Assembly: GCA_944350115.1 (NCBI GenBank)
Contig: CALVNZ010000001.1
Location: forward strand, 285,378 to 336,043
Source of the DNA: an uncultured Clostridia bacterium
GTDB taxonomy: Bacteria; Bacillota; Clostridia; Christensenellales; UBA1242
DNA: 50,666 nt
Direction: 5' to 3'
Part shown: positions 1 to 8,734 of the stretch, piece after piece
How the letters are laid out: the number at the start of each line of letters is the position of its first letter
How positions within the stretch are numbered: position 1 is the first letter of the stretch
Notes under the pieces: model-generated
What the model was told of the DNA's origin: nothing
The model's input: the letters and a program-made list of their open reading frames with translations, nothing else
Database searches by the model: none
Position numbers and translations under genes: made by a program

Positions 1-3000
1 GACGACATAACTTTAAACAGCAAAACTGAAGAAGTTACAGTGACATTTTTGAACTTTGAAATAGATTCTTTAACTATTGATAAAGGAGAATTCTATTGGA
101 ACACTTATGCCGTAGGAAATGTTCGATACAATGCCAGCGTAGCCTATAAACACATGCAAGATGCAAACGAAACTGTTGTTGTTCCTTCAAGCAGTGGAAC
201 AATCCAATCATTTGTTCCAACAAAAGATGGCGACTATCAATATATCGAATTCTATACGCCAGGAGGCATAAACGGATTTAGCGTTCTTGTCGGTAGCGAA
301 GTTTACAGACTAAAAAATGTTACCAAGCTAAAGATGCCTTCTGTTTCAACAGACAACGGACAACTTGTTTACTCTGACTCAAACACGTATGACGAAGGCA
401 AAGAAAGAAAATATTTGTTAAGCAATAATGTTTCCGAAAGAATAAATCTTGTTTTAACCGTGACGGATCAAGAAAGTTCTTTTACTAGAACCCCGGGTGT
501 AAATGGCTTGACAAGCGTTGCAGAAGAATATGATTACAGAGTTACTGAAGCATCAGCAAACACCTTCTATGTGTCTATGGGAGGAGACGATGTTTCTGGG
601 TTTAATATTCAACAGATGACAGATTCATCGGGAGAAAACGTCTTTAATCATTTTATATTAACAGCAAAAGAGTTGGCAGAAGATGAAAAAATATTGTTGC
701 AATCGTCGACAGCCAACATTTTGGCGCAAATGATTAAATATTCTGCCGATGCTAGTTACGAAACGCGGGGCGAAAAAGTGTCTTTGAAAGAGGGCGTGCA
801 AATAGTTGACGGAATTGTCGTTTGGCCTGAAGCTAGTCAAAAAGTTCAAGCCCCTTACGAAATCTTGTATGAAGTAAGAGTAGAAACTTATTATGAAACT
901 TCAAATGGTTGGACAAAAGATTCAACTTGTTCGATGACGTACTATACTGAAAACAATTATTTGAGTTCAGACTACTTTATAAACTCTCCAAACGCAACTC
1001 AAAAATATGCTGTCTATGTTAAAGCGAACGCATATTTACCAAACGAAGATGGCTCAATTTCAACGATAGAAAACAAGCGATATGATATTGCAAGTTTGAT
1101 ACAATATGAAGGTTCAACAAGCTATGTGCTTCAAGGAGAACTAGTTTTCAATTTTGACGGAAATGCTGAAAATCTTTTTGAAAGATCTGAAAGTGTGAAT
1201 GATTTTGACATCATAAACGGAGCGTTGTCTTGGAGTTACGAAGGATCTTCAAACTTGGCAACAAGGTTTGTTTTAGAATACAGCATAACAGGACATAACT
1301 CTTGGACAGAACTTAAAGGTTCGGTTGTTTATGAAAATGAAACAAACAAGTATGTGTTTAAAATAGAAAAAGGGCAGTTGTCGAGCACGAGTCAATACAA
1401 CATAAGAATTCAAGCTGTTAATTATAAAGAAACAAATCAAAAAGTCGATGTTGGTGGGCAACTTGCTTCAAATAAATATGGCGTCGGAGGATTGTCATAT
1501 AGGCAAATCAGTGTGTTAAAAGATTTTACAACGGCCGATTTTACCACGACAAGAAATGACAATGACGCACAAACAAACGTTCCATACACGATTGATTTTA
1601 CAAACTATTACAACAACAACTCTTTAATTTCGGCCTCAAACATCAATCTTGTTGTCACATATTTAAAAACGGGCGAAACAAGAACGATTACTTCCGCAAA
1701 CAAAAAACTTACTATTATTGTGGCAACTGGCGAAAACCCTCCAGAAGAAAGTGGAGATGCTATTGTGGTTGACAGCAGTGAGTTCACAATTTCAGTCAGG
1801 GCAGTTGCAGTGAACATAAACAGCATTTTAAGTTCAGAAAACGATGTTTCAATTGCTTTAAGTGAAACGCTTTGGTACGGAGCCGATTCTATTAGCTTTG
1901 ATTCTGATTCACAATCGTTCAGCTGGACTTACGGTGCAGAATATAAATATAAAACACAGGTTGAAAACGAAAATGTGGCGTTAGTTTATTACTATGACGA
2001 AGAAAATTTAACATTTAAAGTTTACGGAGTTGATGACGGCGAGGCAATAAATCAATATGAAGGTGAAAACGGTTTAAGGATTCCTATACTTTATGAAAAA
2101 GAAGTAATGTGGATTTGGGGTAGAGATGCAGTTTATTCATATGATGAAGAAAATGAGTTTGGTGTTGTTACTACTATAAGAAACACTTATTTACAAAGAT
2201 ACAACGAAGAAACTCAAAGCTTCGAAACAACTTCAACTGTGGTTGGAGCAAACTTGAATTATCGATATGGGTTGGATTATTTTATTGTTGTTAAAAAACT
2301 TCTTGATGATGAAACAGCTCAAAATTATTATCTTCCACTAGATAAGGTTAAGTCTGAAAATGTAAGCGGACAAGGAAAGTATTATGCTGTTAATTCTGCT
2401 GTTTACACAGATTCAACTCTTACAACTCCTCGAGGAATCCAAGGTGAAGAAGAGCTTATTGTTGCGCCAGGAACAGTTGCTGACAACGGTTATTATAAAA
2501 TCGAAAACTACAATCAGTTTGGCGGAACAAAAGGCTACTACATTCAAAAAGACAATGTGTTAAGATATGTAACATGTGCAGATTTCAACAAAGAAAATCT
2601 AGTGTTTAAAGTGACAATTCAAAGTAAAAAAGTGACTGTTGAAGGAAATACAACGACAACTGTTGAAACAACAAGAGAATATGACAACATTTTGCTGGGC
2701 GATATGACTAATGGATTATACACGACGACGTTTGAACCAAATCTTATAGGAGAAATAATAAGTTTCAGTGTGCAAGTAAGAAGAGGAGAAAACAATTTGC
2801 CGTCAAAACCTCTCACTTTTGATGACAGTCAACAAACATTAGAATTTAACCTGTTTGATTCTGGAGCGGGCACGCAAGAAAACCCATTTATTATTTCAAA
2901 CACAACCCAGTTTGAGAATTTGAGTTATAGATACGAGAAAAAATATTACCACAATTATTACTACCAAAAAGAAAAAACGACAGTAAAAAAACAAGGAGCT

Positions 3001-4158
3001 ACAAGCCCATCAACAACAGTTGAAGGTTATGTGACAGACAACGAAAAATATTATAGTTTCAAACAAAGTCAGGATTTAGTATTTTCAAATATTGATGGCT
3101 TCGTAATAGACCAAACTTTTGTTGGAAATTATGACGGTAATGGTAATTCAATTATTCTTAACAACTTTGTTTCGGCGAAGGGCTTAGGTTTTACAGTAAA
3201 TGGTAAAATCGCTCAAGCAACTGAACAAATGAGCGAAATAACATTCAACAAAGGGGCGGCATTATTTAAAGAAATTGCAGAAGAAAGCTCTGTTAAAAAT
3301 TTGTCGATATCAATGTCTACAAAATTTGATGAAACGTTTAAAGCGTCTTTACAAAATGAGTCTGTTTTAATTGCAGGGCTAGCGATTAAAAACAGTGGCG
3401 AGGTTTCTGGCGTCACGGTTTCTTCTTTAAACTTCTCATTTGCAACAGCAATTTCGGCGGGCACTTACCTAGGTTTAACAGGGGTGGTTGCAGAAAACGT
3501 TAAAACCATGTCTGAATGCTCATTAAACAGCATTGTAAACATAAGTCAAACGAACAGTCAAGCAGGACAAAATTTCTTGTTTGGCGGAGTTGCTTTGTTT
3601 AATAATGGCTCAAGTGCAAGCATGACGCAGTGTCAAAACATGAAAAACATCAGCGTTTCATGGAAGCCAACAGGTGCTAATGACAATGGAATTGTTCAAG
3701 TGGGCGGAATAGTTTTAACAAATAATTTTGGTGAAATCAACCGGGCTTTCAATAACGCAGATGTCACTGTTAGCCTTACTCAAACGGGAAACACATCAAC
3801 ATTTGTAGCGGGAATTGTGGTTGGAGCTAATGAAGGAAACATTTATTCTTCCATTAACACCGGCAATATAACTGGTATTTATGCCGGTGGGATTGCTTAC
3901 TTTATCAGCAATACAACAATTTACAAGTTGGTTGCGCTTGGAAAAGTTAACAACTCTTTTAGCAATCTTCTTGCAAACAGGGGAACAGTAAAGAGTGGCA
4001 CAGTCTATACACACGTTGAAGCACCCGCGTCTATTAGCGTGAGTTATGTTTTGTTGAGCAGTGGACAAACGATTTTAGACTGTCAAAACTCAACATGGAA
4101 AATCGTAATAAATTATACAAATGCAAATACTTACACTGTTAATTTCCAACAAAGTTGA
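1..4158 (+). CDS. Large surface/adhesin-like protein, 5'-truncated by window edge
   Basis: The frame is open from the first base, so this is the 3' part (1,385 visible codons) of a longer gene. The apparent GTG start near base 40 is only the first start-like codon. The protein is rich in Thr, Ser, Asn and Tyr, almost free of Cys, and beta-rich. Several stretches resemble fibronectin-III-like repeats (for example around nt 840-900 and 1200-1290). From about nt 2860 there is a module beginning DSGAGTQENPFIIS, followed by GNYDGNGNSI at about nt 3130, which resembles GLUG-type repeats. The same module type occurs at both ends of the giant protein at 36964. No sortase motif or membrane anchor is visible at the C-terminus. 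The downstream lipoprotein gene starts 26 nt after its TGA, suggesting co-transcription. A cell-surface role is inferred; no ligand can be named. Confidence 0.8.
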   Translation, partial: DDITLNSKTEEVTVTFLNFEIDSLTIDKGEFYWNTYAVGNVRYNASVAYKHMQDANETVVVPSSSGTIQSFVPTKDGDYQYIEFYTPGGINGFSVLVGSEVYRLKNVTKLKMPSVSTDNGQLVYSDSNTYDEGKERKYLLSNNVSERINLVLTVTDQESSFTRTPGVNGLTSVAEEYDYRVTEASANTFYVSMGGDDVSGFNIQQMTDSSGENVFNHFILTAKELAEDEKILLQSSTANILAQMIKYSADASYETRGEKVSLKEGVQIVDGIVVWPEASQKVQAPYEILYEVRVETYYETSNGWTKDSTCSMTYYTENNYLSSDYFINSPNATQKYAVYVKANAYLPNEDGSISTIENKRYDIASLIQYEGSTSYVLQGELVFNFDGNAENLFERSESVNDFDIINGALSWSYEGSSNLATRFVLEYSITGHNSWTELKGSVVYENETNKYVFKIEKGQLSSTSQYNIRIQAVNYKETNQKVDVGGQLASNKYGVGGLSYRQISVLKDFTTADFTTTRNDNDAQTNVPYTIDFTNYYNNNSLISASNINLVVTYLKTGETRTITSANKKLTIIVATGENPPEESGDAIVVDSSEFTISVRAVAVNINSILSSENDVSIALSETLWYGADSISFDSDSQSFSWTYGAEYKYKTQVENENVALVYYYDEENLTFKVYGVDDGEAINQYEGENGLRIPILYEKEVMWIWGRDAVYSYDEENEFGVVTTIRNTYLQRYNEETQSFETTSTVVGANLNYRYGLDYFIVVKKLLDDETAQNYYLPLDKVKSENVSGQGKYYAVNSAVYTDSTLTTPRGIQGEEELIVAPGTVADNGYYKIENYNQFGGTKGYYIQKDNVLRYVTCADFNKENLVFKVTIQSKKVTVEGNTTTTVETTREYDNILLGDMTNGLYTTTFEPNLIGEIISFSVQVRRGENNLPSKPLTFDDSQQTLEFNLFDSGAGTQENPFIISNTTQFENLSYRYEKKYYHNYYYQKEKTTVKKQGATSPSTTVEGYVTDNEKYYSFKQSQDLVFSNIDGFVIDQTFVGNYDGNGNSIILNNFVSAKGLGFTVNGKIAQATEQMSEITFNKGAALFKEIAEESSVKNLSISMSTKFDETFKASLQNESVLIAGLAIKNSGEVSGVTVSSLNFSFATAISAGTYLGLTGVVAENVKTMSECSLNSIVNISQTNSQAGQNFLFGGVALFNNGSSASMTQCQNMKNISVSWKPTGANDNGIVQVGGIVLTNNFGEINRAFNNADVTVSLTQTGNTSTFVAGIVVGANEGNIYSSINTGNITGIYAGGIAYFISNTTIYKLVALGKVNNSFSNLLANRGTVKSGTVYTHVEAPASISVSYVLLSSGQTILDCQNSTWKIVINYTNANTYTVNFQQS

Positions 4159-4184
4159 AACATTTAGAATTAAAGGATAAAAAT

Positions 4185-5081
4185 TTGAATAAAAATAAAA
4201 ACATGAAAAAAGTTTTGGGTCTGCTTTTATTGTGCTGTTTTTGTGCCTTATCTTTGGCAGGTTGTCAAAAAAACGACTTGCCAAAGAGCGCAATTGTTAT
4301 GCAAATTGCTTCTTATTCTTCAAGTGTGGAACAGACTTTTTCATTGCCAGCTAACACGGATTATTACAGAGATAATGGCGTTGACAAGCAAACAATAAGC
4401 GAATATGTGGAAGCGTTTACAACAAGCGTGAAAACAAAAATATGGAACAAAATTTTTCTAAACTATTTTTTGATTTATTCACAAAATCCTTCAGCAGAGT
4501 TTGCACTTGACGGCGATCAAATTATATTAAATCAAGCAAAATACAACGCTTCCACAGACACAGTGAGTTTTTCATTTGTTTTCAAATCTATCGCAGCGTG
4601 GAATTATTATCATCCATCAACCAGCAATGAAGAAACTGAAGGCAATCAAGAAAACGGCATCAGTTTTGTTGATGTGAATTCTTCCTCAGGAATTTTTCCT
4701 TTTGCGCAGTTGTCAGCAGATGAGCCGGTAGGATATGTTTATGCAAAACTTATTCAAGATGAAAAAGAGAAGTTTTTCCCTGTTCAACTTGTCAGCGAAG
4801 AACCCAAAGTAAGTTTTGTTTACGATTATGCGACAACGCATAAAAGAGTGCATTCAAATGCCGATTATGTTTATTCTGGAACGCTTTATCACCATGTTTG
4901 GATTGCTGATTATGACGAATTAAGTGAAGATAAAACAATTGAACTTTACACGGTCAATGCTGTTCGAGGCTGGTGGTATTTGACAGCACTTTTAATAGCT
5001 TTGCTTGTTGCGGTAGTTGGAGTTATTGTTATTTACGCTTTAAAAAAAAGAAAACCAAAAGTAAAAAATAATATAAAATAA
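4185..5081 (+). CDS. Lipoprotein with additional C-terminal membrane helix
   Basis: The 298-residue protein has a basic N-terminus, a hydrophobic stretch and a lipobox (LAGC, Cys27 counted from the TTG at 4185), so it should be exported and lipid-modified. Near the C-terminus, residues about 264-286 form one transmembrane helix followed by a Lys/Arg-rich tail, so the body between is probably extracytoplasmic and tethered at both ends. TTG at 4185 is chosen because AAAGGA at 4172-4177 lies 7 nt upstream; ATG at 4203 is an alternative that keeps the signal peptide. It follows the surface protein gene closely and ends at a clear terminator. It might act as an anchor or export partner of that protein, but this is inference from position only. 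No known family recognised. Confidence 0.8.
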   Translation: MNKNKNMKKVLGLLLLCCFCALSLAGCQKNDLPKSAIVMQIASYSSSVEQTFSLPANTDYYRDNGVDKQTISEYVEAFTTSVKTKIWNKIFLNYFLIYSQNPSAEFALDGDQIILNQAKYNASTDTVSFSFVFKSIAAWNYYHPSTSNEETEGNQENGISFVDVNSSSGIFPFAQLSADEPVGYVYAKLIQDEKEKFFPVQLVSEEPKVSFVYDYATTHKRVHSNADYVYSGTLYHHVWIADYDELSEDKTIELYTVNAVRGWWYLTALLIALLVAVVGVIVIYALKKRKPKVKNNIK

Positions 5082-5082
5082 G

Positions 5083-5113
5083 GGAAAGTTTTGTTTAGCT
5101 TTCCTTTTTTTTA
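5083..5113 (+). terminator. Intrinsic terminator after the lipoprotein gene
   Basis: Stem GGAAAG (5083-5088) pairs with CTTTCC (5099-5104) and is followed by a T-rich run. Confidence 0.8.
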
Positions 5114-5141
5114 TTGAAATTCTTGAAATTTGTGATATACT
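5114..5141 (+). promoter_or_regulatory. Sigma-A-type promoter of typA
   Basis: TTGAAA (5114-5119) and TATACT (5136-5141) are separated by 16 nt. The predicted start of transcription is about 20 nt upstream of the typA ATG. The -35 box partly uses the preceding terminator's T tract. Confidence 0.65.
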
Positions 5142-5169
5142 AAATCGTTAAAAGGACAAAAAAATAAAT

Positions 5170-7002
5170 ATGACAAACGACAAAATAAGGAATGTGGCTA
5201 TTATTGCGCACGTAGACCATGGTAAAACATCACTTGTCAACGAAATGCTTAAACAGGGAAATGTTTTTCGCGACAATCAAGTTGTAGAAGACAGGGTTAT
5301 GGACTCAAACGCGCTTGAAAAAGAAAGGGGAATAACAATTTTAGCAAAAAACACCTCTTGTGTTTATAACGGCACAAAAATTAATATCATCGACACACCG
5401 GGACACGCTGATTTTGGCGGAGAAGTTGAGAGAGTTCTTAAAATGGTTGACGGAGTTTTGCTTTTAGTTGACGCTTTTGAAGGACCTATGCCACAAACGC
5501 GTTTTGTTCTCCAAAAGGCTCTTGATCTTGACCTTAAAGTGGTTGTTGTTATAAACAAAATAGACAAGCCAGATGCCAGAGTTAAAGAAGTTATTGATGA
5601 AGTTTTAGAATTGTTTTTGGAACTTGACGCAAGTGAAGAACAGTTAAATTCACCGTTTGTTTTTTGTTCTGCAAAAAAAGGAACTTCAACAACGGACATG
5701 AATGTTGTTGGAGAAAATTTAAATCCGCTTTTTGAAACTATTTTAAAAGCAATTCCTGCGCCACAAGGTGATGAAAATCAGCCTCTTCAACTTTTGATTT
5801 CTTCGGCAGAACATAATGATTATGTTGGCAGACTTGCAGTGGGTAAAGTAACTAGAGGTAAAATAAAAGAAGGTCAAAATATTGTTGTTTGCAATTTCTT
5901 TGACGAAAACAAAAAGCAGAAAGCAAAAATTGTGAGCTTGATGGCGTTTGAAGGTTTGAAAAGGGCGCCAATAAAAGAAGCTACTGTTGGAGAAATTGTT
6001 TGTGTAGCAGGGCTTGAAGAAGTGACCATTGGCGACACAATTTGTGGAGAAGAAAAGATTGAACCTATTGAATTTGTCAAAATTGCAGAGCCAAGTATTG
6101 AAATGACATTTATGGTAAACAATTCTCCTTTTGCGGGAACAGAAGGAAAGTTTGTGACAAGCAGACACTTAAAAGAAAGACTTCACAAAGAAGCTGTTAA
6201 AGATCTTTCGTTAAAGGTCAGTGATGGCGCAAGCGCGGATTCTTTCATTGTTCGCGGAAGAGGGGAAATGCATTTGTCAATATTGATTGAAAACATGAGA
6301 AGAGACGGCTACGAATTTCAAGTTTCTATGCCAAAAGTTCTGTACAAAGAAATTGATGGAAAAAAATGTGAGCCTATTGACAGATTGTTTTTAGATGTTC
6401 CAGAAGATTGCGTAGGAACAGTTATGAGCAAAATGGGGTTAAGAAAAGGCGAACTAGTCATCATGAACCCACAAAACGGAAGAATGAAAATGGAATTTTT
6501 AATTCCTTCAAGAGGGTTGTTTGGTTTTAAAAGCGAGCTTTTAACCGACACAAAAGGTGAGTGCGTGATAAATTCGGTTTTTGATTCTTATCAACCTTAT
6601 AAAGGTGAAATCACAAGAAGAGAATATGGATCACTTATTGCTCATGAAGCTGGCGAAGCAATTGTTTATGGACTTTTTAATGCACAAGACAGGGGAGATT
6701 TGTTTATCGGACCAGGGACAAAGGTTTATGCAGGAATGGTTGTGGGACAAAATCCAAAAGGTGGAGACATCGTGGTAAATGTGTGCAAAAAGAAACATTT
6801 GTCCAATATGCGTGCATCGGGTTCAGACGAGGCTTTAAGACTTGTTCCACCAAAAATATTAAGCTTGGAAGAATCTATCGAATTTTTGGCTGATGACGAA
6901 TATCTTGAAGTTACGCCTAAAAATATACGAATTAGAAAAATAATTTTAGACCATACAATGAGATTGCGCGAAAAGGGTAAAGCTTTAAGAGGTGAAATTT
7001 AA
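5170..7002 (+). CDS. typA: Ribosome-associated GTPase TypA/BipA
   Basis: This 610-residue translational GTPase belongs to the EF-G/LepA superfamily and binds the ribosome; in known bacteria it aids 50S assembly and growth under stress. All G motifs are visible: AHVDHGKTSLV (G1), the ERGITI switch, DTPGHADF (G3), NKIDK (G4) and SAKKG (G5). The C-terminal half has the BipA-type arrangement, including GRGEMHLSILIE and SRGLFGF. Length matches the family (about 605-615). ATG at 5170 is preceded by AAAGGA with about 10 nt spacing. It has its own promoter and is followed 11 nt later by a small membrane protein gene, then dnaB, so the three may share a transcript. Confidence 0.96.
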   Translation: MTNDKIRNVAIIAHVDHGKTSLVNEMLKQGNVFRDNQVVEDRVMDSNALEKERGITILAKNTSCVYNGTKINIIDTPGHADFGGEVERVLKMVDGVLLLVDAFEGPMPQTRFVLQKALDLDLKVVVVINKIDKPDARVKEVIDEVLELFLELDASEEQLNSPFVFCSAKKGTSTTDMNVVGENLNPLFETILKAIPAPQGDENQPLQLLISSAEHNDYVGRLAVGKVTRGKIKEGQNIVVCNFFDENKKQKAKIVSLMAFEGLKRAPIKEATVGEIVCVAGLEEVTIGDTICGEEKIEPIEFVKIAEPSIEMTFMVNNSPFAGTEGKFVTSRHLKERLHKEAVKDLSLKVSDGASADSFIVRGRGEMHLSILIENMRRDGYEFQVSMPKVLYKEIDGKKCEPIDRLFLDVPEDCVGTVMSKMGLRKGELVIMNPQNGRMKMEFLIPSRGLFGFKSELLTDTKGECVINSVFDSYQPYKGEITRREYGSLIAHEAGEAIVYGLFNAQDRGDLFIGPGTKVYAGMVVGQNPKGGDIVVNVCKKKHLSNMRASGSDEALRLVPPKILSLEESIEFLADDEYLEVTPKNIRIRKIILDHTMRLREKGKALRGEI

Positions 7003-7013
7003 AGGAGGCTATT

Positions 7014-7280
7014 ATGGTGCAACCAAAAGATAAAAGACCAATGAAAAAAGCAATGAGAAGATTTATGTGGTTTGTTGTCGCATATTTTATTGTAGGCATC
7101 ATTGTCGCTACTTCTCTTGTTGTTTGGACAGACATTCCGCAATGGGCAAATATTATCATCTGTGTTGTGCTTGCTGGGATTATGTATTTGGCATTTTTGG
7201 GAATTTGTGCTAGAATTGATAAAAAGACAAAAGAAAAAGAGGAGTCTCAACCTAAAAAACCAGATATTTATTCTGAATAA
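7014..7280 (+). CDS. Small two-helix membrane protein
   Basis: The 88-residue protein has a basic N-terminus (KDKRPMKKAMRR), two predicted transmembrane helices (about residues 18-38 and 46-66), and a charged Lys/Glu-rich cytoplasmic tail. A very strong ribosome site (AAAGGAGG, 7001-7008) fixes the ATG at 7014. It lies between typA and dnaB with gaps of 11 and 14 nt, so it is almost certainly co-transcribed with them. I do not recognise the family and assign no function. Confidence 0.8.
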   Translation: MVQPKDKRPMKKAMRRFMWFVVAYFIVGIIVATSLVVWTDIPQWANIIICVVLAGIMYLAFLGICARIDKKTKEKEESQPKKPDIYSE

Positions 7281-7294
7281 GAAAGGAGTTAGCT

Positions 7295-8725
7295 ATGCCT
7301 GATTACAAAATGATGCCACATAATTTGGATGCTGAACAAGCTGTTTTAGGGTGCTTGATCATAGATTCAATGTGTCAAACAGAAATTATGTCTACGTTAA
7401 AGGCAGAAGATTTTTACACTGATTCACATAAAAACATTTTTTCGGCAATGACCAAAGTTTTCCAAAAAAACATGCCGATTGATTTTGTTACGCTGACAGA
7501 AGAACTTGAAAGAGAAGGGAAAATTGATGCCGTTGGAGGCATTGATTACATAAACTTTTTGTCAAACGTTGTTCCATCTGCGGCAAACTATAAATTCTAT
7601 GTTGACATTGTAAAAACAAATTCAGTTCGCAGAATGCTTATAAAAGGTGGACAAAATATTATTGAAAAAGCCTACACTGATGAGGATAGAGAAGGTGTGA
7701 TAGCTTTTGCTGAAGCGGAAGTTTACAGTATTTCTGAAAAAGAAGAAACCTCACAACTTGAACATGTTGGGAAACCTAACGGAGCAATAAAATCCGTTAT
7801 TGACAAATTTGACAAAATTTCAAAAGATCCGGCATCTTTAAGAGGCATTTCGACCGGCTTTAGAGACTTGGATAATATTACAAACGGCCTTCAAAATAGC
7901 GATCTTATTTTGCTTGCTGCAAGACCTTCTGTTGGTAAGACAAGTTTTGCAATGAATGTTGTAACGAACATTGCGATAAAAGAAAATAAAAGTTGCGCTG
8001 TTTTTTCGCTTGAAATGAGCAAGGAACAATTGACTCAAAGAGCACTCTGTTCCTTGGCAAAAGTGCCTATGCAAAATGCGCTTACTGGGAAAATGACAAG
8101 TGATGAATGGAAAAGAATTTGGACGGCGACCAAACAACTTGAAAACGCGAAGCTTTTTATTGATGACTCAAGTTTGACAACTCCAGCTTCATTGCTTTCA
8201 AAATGTCGTAGACTTAAAGCCAAAGAAGGCAAGTTGGATCTGATCATGATTGACTATTTGCAACTTATGACTTCTGACAATAAAAAAAGAGAAAACAGAC
8301 AAGGCGAAATTTCTGAAATTTCACGAAACTTGAAGGTTGCGGCAAAAGAACTTAACGTTCCTATCATTGTGCTGTCACAACTTTCAAGAGATATTGAAAA
8401 AAGAGAAGGGCACAGGCCACAACTTTCTGACCTTCGAGATTCGGGGGCAATTGAACAAGATGCGGATATTGTTATGTTTTTGCATAACCCAGAAAAATAT
8501 AACGACGTTCCAACAGAGGATGAACCAGGTGTTGTTGAGCTTATTCTTGCGAAGCACAGAAATGGTGCTACAGGAAGCATAAAACTTCGCTGGATCGGTC
8601 AATACACAACTTTTGTTGGCTTGGAAGAAAAAGTGAAATATGAAGCGCCAAAAAAAGCTGTTCAATCAATCGAAGAAGCTCCATTGACCGAAATACAAGA
8701 AGATGATTTTGATGAGTTTATTTAG
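7295..8725 (+). CDS. dnaB: Replicative DNA helicase DnaB
   Basis: The 476-residue hexameric 5'-3' helicase unwinds DNA at the replication fork and interacts with primase. The N-terminal domain begins with the typical MPHNLDAEQAVLG (residues 7-19). The RecA-like C-terminal domain has Walker A ARPSVGKTSF at about residues 209-218, the Walker B-like LIMIDYLQLM, and the DnaB signature around LSQLSRDIEKREGHRP. Length is typical (about 450-480) with no intein. AAAGGAG lies just upstream of ATG 7295. gltX starts only 9 nt after its stop, indicating an operon that joins replication and translation functions. Confidence 0.97.
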   Translation: MPDYKMMPHNLDAEQAVLGCLIIDSMCQTEIMSTLKAEDFYTDSHKNIFSAMTKVFQKNMPIDFVTLTEELEREGKIDAVGGIDYINFLSNVVPSAANYKFYVDIVKTNSVRRMLIKGGQNIIEKAYTDEDREGVIAFAEAEVYSISEKEETSQLEHVGKPNGAIKSVIDKFDKISKDPASLRGISTGFRDLDNITNGLQNSDLILLAARPSVGKTSFAMNVVTNIAIKENKSCAVFSLEMSKEQLTQRALCSLAKVPMQNALTGKMTSDEWKRIWTATKQLENAKLFIDDSSLTTPASLLSKCRRLKAKEGKLDLIMIDYLQLMTSDNKKRENRQGEISEISRNLKVAAKELNVPIIVLSQLSRDIEKREGHRPQLSDLRDSGAIEQDADIVMFLHNPEKYNDVPTEDEPGVVELILAKHRNGATGSIKLRWIGQYTTFVGLEEKVKYEAPKKAVQSIEEAPLTEIQEDDFDEFI

Positions 8726-8734
8726 GAGATTTTG

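Noticed and set aside
5364-5699. Reverse-strand frame inside typA, and many similar frames opposite dnaB, gltX, glmM and the giant gene
   Set aside because: They lie opposite strongly conserved genes, have no ribosome sites and show no recognisable features; they follow from codon bias of the true strand.
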